From: Puffinus mauretanicus
Taxonomy: Eukaryota; Chordata; Aves; Procellariiformes; Procellariidae
Length of the DNA stretch: 64,000 bases
Direction: 5' to 3'
Assembly (NCBI GenBank): GCA_023333565.1
Contig: JAJKFH010003083.1
Location: 930,001 to 994,000 of the forward strand
In this document: positions 59,313-64,000 of the stretch, one piece after another
Position numbering within the stretch: the stretch's first letter is position 1
Layout of the letters: each line of letters begins with the position of its first letter
Made by a program: the position numbers and the translations under genes
Notes under the pieces: generated by a model
What the model was told of the DNA's origin: nothing
Database searches by the model: none
Seen by the model: the letters and a program-made list of their open reading frames with translations, nothing else

Positions 59313-59318
59313 ATTAAA
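59313..59318 (+). terminator. DNAJB12: Candidate poly(A) signal ATTAAA
   Basis: ATTAAA with TGTA motifs just upstream (59271-59274 and 59282-59285) and T/GT-rich sequence downstream (about 59320-59345). This is a good cleavage-site layout. Confidence 0.55.
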
Positions 59319-59971
59319 TTATTTTGTTTTCTGCCTGGTTTGGTAAACAGGGAAGCAGGAAGTCTCTTCCCAGGGTGTCTCGCTCTGCAGCGCTTTCCTG
59401 CCTGACACACTAAAACAAGAATCACTTCGCAGTTACTGTAGTTTGCCTTCTGGAGGACGGCGGCGTTCTGCGGCTTGGGATGTCGATACCTGCCTTTCGG
59501 GTTTTAGTAAAAGAAATTCCAAATCTGTGGGGGGTAAGAAAGAAATCGGGGAAAGTGTCCAGATTTGTGGTGTGGTTTTGCAGCGTTGGCAGAAGCTGCA
59601 GCGGGTCAGCTGAGCCCCGGGCGTCGCACTCGGTGACGGGAAAGATTGTCCTGGATGGTTTTTACTCATCAGTCGTTGGGTTTATTTGTGCACATAACTT
59701 CTTTTTTTGCAGAGTCCGCTTTAATTTTGCCTCGTAATCAGCGTGCGGCATTCGTTCTGTAAAGAGGGCTTTCCACGAGCCGTCTCCCTTTGTTGGGTTT
59801 TTTTTTTTGTGTGTCCTACACTTGGGGTTCCTCGCCCACCAGCACTCCCGTTTGCAACGTGGTTGTGGCCTTGACACCCTATCTCTAATGTTTCCTAGAG
59901 GAGACCTGTAAAATACTGCTAATTCATAAGAAACGGAGCTTTCTATTGCTTCTGTTGAAAGAAGTTTTGCC

Positions 59972-60004
59972 GGGGGAGATCGGAGGGTGCGCCCGATCTC
60001 TCCT
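59972..60004 (+). other. GC-rich stem-loop
   Basis: GAGATCGG (59976-59983) pairs with CCGATCTC (59993-60000). The stem extends outwards by four more pairs, two of them G.U, giving 12 pairs around a 9-base loop. It falls in the probable DNAJB12 3'UTR. Confidence 0.75.
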
Positions 60005-60145
60005 CGGACCCCGCCTGAGCTCTGCAGCGCGTCTCTCACGCGATCGCCGTCGGGCAGGACCGGCGTTAGGGCGGCGGGAGGGCGCTCCAGGTTAGGAGCC
60101 GTCTCTTCGAAGCAAAACCGGCACGAGCGGAGCTACCTCCCGTGG

Positions 60146-60151
60146 AATAAA
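60146..60151 (+). terminator. DNAJB12: Candidate poly(A) signal AATAAA
   Basis: AATAAA followed by a T/G-rich stretch (GGTTTTTTTTGGTACTCTGC) within 30 bases. Confidence 0.4.
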
Positions 60152-60785
60152 CTGGACTATGGTTTTTTTTGGTACTCTGCAGATCATTTTTGTCTAAGGA
60201 CATTTCCAGTAAGAACCGTCCCCCGACACCCTCAGGGGAATGAATCAAAAGCGCGGCAGCTCCCGGGGGGGTGGCAGGGGCTGGAAGAGGTGGGAGGTAA
60301 GGTGGTTTCATTTCTTTATTGTTAGAATCCATGTGCTTTGTCGTCTTCTATTTATTTATTTTGCAAAATATCAGCCCTCCCGTTAACTGCAAGCCTTACT
60401 GTCCCACAGCCACCACGACTTGGACCTGATTTTAAGGGGTTTTTTTCTTCTTTTTCTTTTTTTTTTTTTTAATGATTCCTCCACCTTTGGAAGGAATTGG
60501 GTGGAAGTACGGCATTTGGAAATAGCTCTTACTAGAGGCACCGGCTAGCCGGCGTGAGGAGATCATGGCGAGGGCGTTAAACGAAAATCATGTTCGCAAA
60601 AGGTGCGAGTGTCTTGCACAGCAGCATTCCTTGCCCAGAGCCTGCCCGCCAAAACCTTCTGATTTTTTTTTTTTCCCAAGTAGATATCCATGGATAATAA
60701 CAAGCGAGAAGGCGTAGATCCTAACGGATGCTCACAGAGGCTGTATCTCTCGATTTAGAATTAATTATACAATTGTACATCTATA

Positions 60786-60791
60786 AATAAA
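60786..60791 (+). terminator. DNAJB12: Distal poly(A) signal AATAAA
   Basis: AATAAA in an AT-rich setting, with TGTA at 60774-60777 upstream and a GT-rich element (CTCTGTTGGTGTCC) at about 60814-60827. It is the best-formed terminal signal before the intergenic GC-rich block. Confidence 0.65.
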
Positions 60792-61391
60792 TGTTTATAA
60801 CGTGAAAGGCTCCGGCTCTGTTGGTGTCCTGCGGATCCTTGCCCCAGCCAGCTCCGGTTTTACAGCTCCTTCACGCCGCCTTCGTCGCATCCGCGCAGGC
60901 GCTCGGTGAATGAAATTTGGCCTCTTTGCTGTCCCTGGGAGCTCCAGCGCTGCGGGGGCCTCCCCGCCGCGGGAGAGGGAAGGACGGGGAGAAGATGGAG
61001 AGGAGGCGGTGCCCCCCTGAGAACGTCCTGGCGTTTTAGGGTGCCCTTTGGCCAGGTCCCCGTCCGGGCAGGAAGGCTCAGGCCGCCTTTGTCCTGGGCA
61101 GAAATGCTGGCTCGGCCGTGCTTCCCGATGGCGGCGGCTCGGAAACTGCCGGCTGCTGCCCCAAAAGCCTCGGGGTCGGATTTGGGGGTCCGCGCTCCCA
61201 CATGGGTCCCTCTTTCCCACATCCCCCACCCCAGGGCAGCAAAAGGCTTTTCCCGCAGCACCTGGGGCAGGCTTGACCCCGCCGGCGCTCCCTCCTCCTC
61301 CTCCCCCCCAGCCCCACGCGCCAAAGGGCTGCAGGTTTTGGGGTTTTTTCCCCCCTTTTCCCTTCTTTCCCTTTCTCTCGGAGGCCAGGGG

Positions 61392-61399
61392 TCACGTCA
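61392..61399 (-). promoter_or_regulatory. CRE/UPRE-like site
   Basis: TCACGTCA; on the minus strand TGACGTGA, one base from the palindromic CRE and containing the TGACGTG core used by ATF6/XBP1-type factors. A motif match only. Confidence 0.3.
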
Positions 61400-61439
61400 C
61401 TGCCATTTCCCCTCGGCGCCGCGTTCCCGGCAGCGGCGG

Positions 61440-61448
61440 TGAGTCAGC
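61440..61448 (+). promoter_or_regulatory. AP-1/MAF-type site
   Basis: TGAGTCAGC, an AP-1 core extended by the GC of a MAF half-site. A motif match only. Confidence 0.3.
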
Positions 61449-62177
61449 CCCGCCGGCCTCTCGCGACGCCGGGAGAGTCTGGCATGACCCAACGCAGCCG
61501 CCGGGCAAACCCCCCGGTGTCACCGGCACAGACCCCGCTCCATGGGGTTTTTTAAATTCTGCAATCAGGTGCATCCACACCCCAGTTTTTTGGGGTGGTT
61601 TTACTGCATTTCAGGTCATTCCCAGCCCGACGCAATGGGAGATGCTCTGTGTTTTGGTGTGCTGGTCCCTGCCTGCTCACCAAAGGTGCGGGTGATTTGG
61701 GCTGCCCATTAGCTCCTTCCCCGATCAGCAGCTCGTTAGCCCAAGCTTTTAATTGGCACAGCCGCCAAAGGCAGGGAGGCAGCAGGGGAAGGCAGGTGCC
61801 CCACGAGCACCCTCCTCCGGCAGGGAGGGAGCGAAGGGGACCCCGCTTCTCGCCACCATCATTTTTGGCAGCAAAACATGAGGGTTTAGCGTTACCCCGG
61901 GATTTAAATCCTCGTTTGCCTTATTGCTGCTGATGCTCCCAAAGAAAATCTCCCTTTCCCAGCCACCGTGGTGGTACCCGGCAGCCCCGGGCCCATGCTG
62001 GTGCCACAAATAGCCCCATCGCCGCCTCCCGAGTCCCAAAATATCCCCCTGCCTGCCCCGCGCCCCAGGAGAGGCTAAATACAGCCCGGCTGGAAGCTCC
62101 TGGCACCTTCCAGGGAGCTGCCAAACCCCAGGGACCTTGACATCGCCCCCCCAGTTTGTCATGGAAAAGCCATTTTG

Positions 62178-62187
62178 CTATAAATAG
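62178..62187 (+). promoter_or_regulatory. TATA/MEF2-type box
   Basis: CTATAAATAG fits both the MEF2 consensus and a TATA box. An ATG in moderate context (GACCATGG) lies at 62231 and opens a 57-codon frame to 62404 that resembles nothing known. Confidence 0.35.
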
Positions 62188-62247
62188 AAGCCAAGCTTCA
62201 CCTGCCATCGCTCGCGGCTGGGCTGTGACCATGGGGCGTTACGGGGG

Positions 62248-62867
62248 CACGTGGACCCGCGCGGAGGGTTTTGCTGGGCACCATCCCCCGGCAAAGAGGC
62301 TGTCCCGTCGCTCTGCGTTTGCTTTTGTGAGTTTTGGTGGGATTTTTTTTTGTTTTCTCGGCGTTTTCTGCAAAGCCCTGATTACTGCTTGTAATAATAA
62401 TTAAAAAAAAATGTGACGCGGAGTCCCTCGCCCACTGCGGGGGGCTGGCAGGGGACGAGCCGGGGCCTCGCTACTGCTGGCGAGACACAGGGTGATCCCC
62501 TCCACGTGCTTAGGAGCTCAGTATATAAAAATACGTATGTTTATGGAGCTATAGATATAGCTTCAAGACACAGTATGTCTCAGCAGGGCCCAAGCCGAGC
62601 TGCCAGTGCCGCTGCCGTCACCGCGCCGTAAATCTCTCGCCGCAGCTGGGGAACAACGTGCCGTTTCCGTCCCGTGCCGGCGGTGCCAAAACCTGCTCCT
62701 CTTGTGATTTTGCCAAAAAACTTTGGGTTTGGAGTTTCCTTTCCAGCCCCCTCAGTGGCTCCCGGGCTGGTTTTGCCACCGGCCAACCCCGCAGGGCACC
62801 GTGCCGCCTGATCCCGGCACCGGGATGCCCCTCACGTGAGGAGGCGGGGGCAGTGCTCTGGCACGTG
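62248..62867. promoter_or_regulatory. Cluster of four CACGTG E-boxes
   Basis: CACGTG at 62248-62253, 62503-62508, 62833-62838 (within the palindrome CTCACGTGAG) and 62862-62867. All contain the ACGTG core shared by USF, MYC, TFEB, CLOCK and, in part, HIF sites. Confidence 0.5.
62522..62530 (+). promoter_or_regulatory. TATA-like box
   Basis: TATATAAAA, 13 bases after a CACGTG E-box (62503-62508). No convincing gene follows. Confidence 0.3.
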
Positions 62868-63093
62868 ACCCTCTGAGAAACACCCCAGTCCCCAAAATTT
62901 TGGGGGCCCCCCCCCTGCAGTGTGGCTTTGTAAAGGTGCGTTTCCAGCTGTACCCGCCCGGCACTGCTTGTTGCTCTGATTGCTCCAAGGTGGGTGAGCA
63001 ACCTCAGCTCCAAACCCTCCGGTTGTGCGTTGTCTTTTTTCAGAAACAACTTTTTTGGTGAAAATTTTCATCAGAAGGTCAGTGTCTGTCCAC

Positions 63094-63112
63094 GGGGGGG
63101 GGGAGGGGGGGG
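63094..63112 (+). repeat. G homopolymer runs
   Basis: Ten G, one A, eight G. Confidence 0.9.
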
Positions 63113-63504
63113 ACCAACAAGAGAAGCTCGAGCCAGAACGAACTTGCATGTGAATGGAAATAATTTTTTTTTTTTCAGGCTGAGTTTATCCCCCACACCT
63201 TCCGCCAGGCTCTTCGTTTGCCAAGCAGCTTAATTACACGTTAGTGAAAGCCTTTTCTCCGAGTGGCTCTAATTGCAGGCTTGGGTAATTGGTCTCATTT
63301 TTGCAGAGTGTGTTTGGAGCTGGGGAGTGCTCTCCCTGGCAGGTGTGCGACCCTCCCCATCTCCCTCCCAATTTTAGCCAATTCTCCTGGTTTTCTGCCC
63401 AAAACCCCCCCTGTAGCTCCTAGGGGAGGAGCAGCCGCCCCTCACTGGGGTGCCAGGGTGCTCCTCCCCAGGGCACAGGCAGGCACCTGGCCGGCGCAGG
63501 GGCC

Positions 63505-63526
63505 TGACTCAGCTCCCCCTGAGTCA
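63505..63526. promoter_or_regulatory. Perfect inverted repeat of two AP-1/MAF-type sites
   Basis: TGACTCAG (63505-63512) and CTGAGTCA (63519-63526) are exact reverse complements, separated by CTCCCC. Each holds a full AP-1 core. Confidence 0.6.
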
Positions 63527-63717
63527 CAGCCCCATGGCCTGCAATTAGGAGCGGGCGCAGCGGGATTCCCCCCCATTCCCAAAACCTTCAGCTCCCACCG
63601 CAGAGGGACTGCCGTGCCAGGGAAAGGCTTCCCAAGGATGCCAGCGGGGATTTCGGACCAGCCAGGAACGGTTGCATCATCCCTCTCCAGCCCCGAGTGA
63701 CACCAGGGAGACAGCAG

Positions 63718-64000
63718 GTTATCAATTAAGACAGCTTTTATTAGAAAAGTAAAAAACAAACACCCCAACATGATTGCATAGGAAGTCTTGCACTTGAACA
63801 TCAAGTGTACGAGTGTAAACTGTAACCAATGAAGTGACCACGGCAAGGGGTCCTGCCCTCCGTCCCCGCGTCACCTCGCACGCCCCTCTCCCACCGCTCT
63901 TCCCTCTCCTGATCAAAGACGCAACGTGATTTCGGCCCCCCCCGCCCCTGTCCTGCCTTACCCGCAGCCCACGCAGAGCCGCCCGGGTGCCGGCGGTGGG
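63718..64000 (-). other. Probable 3'UTR of a convergent minus-strand gene (perhaps DDIT4)
   Basis: The composition changes sharply at about 63720 from GC-rich to AT-rich, and a well-placed minus-strand AATAAA begins there. No coding sequence of the gene is in the window. In mammals the gene on this side of DNAJB12 is DDIT4, transcribed towards it, so DDIT4 is the leading guess. This comes from synteny and not from sequence I recognise. Confidence 0.4.
63737..63742 (-). terminator. Minus-strand poly(A) signal AATAAA
   Basis: TTTATT on + is AATAAA on -. Downstream on the minus strand comes AGCTGTCTTAATTGATAACC and then a T/G-rich CTGCTGTCTCCCTGGTGTC, a normal cleavage layout. The sequence on the gene side (63743-63830) is T-rich and contains TGTAAAC-type 3'UTR motifs. 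Confidence 0.6.

Larger units (their letters stand above)
57415..60806 (+). other. DNAJB12: DNAJB12 3'UTR, maximal extent
   Basis: Sequence after the stop, up to about 15 bases past the last well-formed poly(A) signal. Four candidate signals are present (58319, 59313, 60146, 60786), so shorter forms are likely. A CpG-dense part (about 59970-60110) carries a GC-rich stem-loop. The length of about 3.4 kb is an inference. Confidence 0.55.
60807..63716. other. Intergenic region between convergent 3' ends
   Basis: About 2.9 kb, GC-rich, with no gene I can support. Overlapping open frames of up to 215 codons on both strands (for example 61048-61695 +, 60860-61324 -) have Pro/Arg/Gly/Ala-rich composition and no recognisable domain. 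It contains the E-box group, two TATA-like boxes, AP-1 type sites and homopolymer G and C runs (62907-62915, 63094-63112). Confidence 0.7.

Noticed and set aside
61048..61695. 215-codon plus-strand open frame in the intergenic block
   Set aside because: Overlapped by comparable frames on both strands, with GC-rich composition, no domain and no splice or promoter support.

Overview
This is vertebrate nuclear DNA, most likely from a bird. Two multi-exon genes lie head to tail on the + strand with conventional GT-AG introns. Three short CR1-type LINE 3'-end fragments and very little other interspersed repeat are visible, which fits a bird (inference). The species cannot be fixed by reading. I found no prokaryotic, phage, CRISPR or mobile-operon content.

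Layout. From 1 to about 40.0 kb is the 3' half of MICU1, the Ca2+-sensing gatekeeper of the mitochondrial calcium uniporter. Five coding exons (4299-4496, 23178-23315, 29500-29608, 37405-37494, 39541-39701) give 231 residues, matching human residues 246-476 without a length change. The upstream exons, including the first EF-hand, lie outside the window. Next, 807 bases after the MICU1 stop, comes a complete DNAJB12 gene (eight coding exons, 40509-57414, 374 residues). It encodes an ER-membrane J-domain co-chaperone and starts in a CpG island with a TATA-less, YY1/GC-box promoter. Its 3'UTR probably runs to one of several poly(A) signals, the last at 60786-60791. From about 60.8 to 63.7 kb is a GC-rich intergenic block with no gene I can support, but with a notable group of transcription-factor motifs. 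At 63737-63742 there is a minus-strand AATAAA, which probably marks the 3' end of a convergent gene entering from the right. In mammals the gene next to DNAJB12 on that side is DDIT4, so that is the best guess, made from synteny only.

The two genes share no pathway: MICU1 acts in the mitochondrial intermembrane space and DNAJB12 in the ER membrane. Their adjacency is the conserved vertebrate order. Most of the window is ordinary intron. I found no undescribed system. The observations most worth a second look are the intergenic motif block (four CACGTG boxes in 620 bp, two TATA-like boxes, a perfect AP-1 inverted repeat), an intronic CpG patch in MICU1, the absence of a canonical poly(A) signal between MICU1 and DNAJB12, a GC-rich stem-loop in the DNAJB12 3'UTR, and two weak splice donors.
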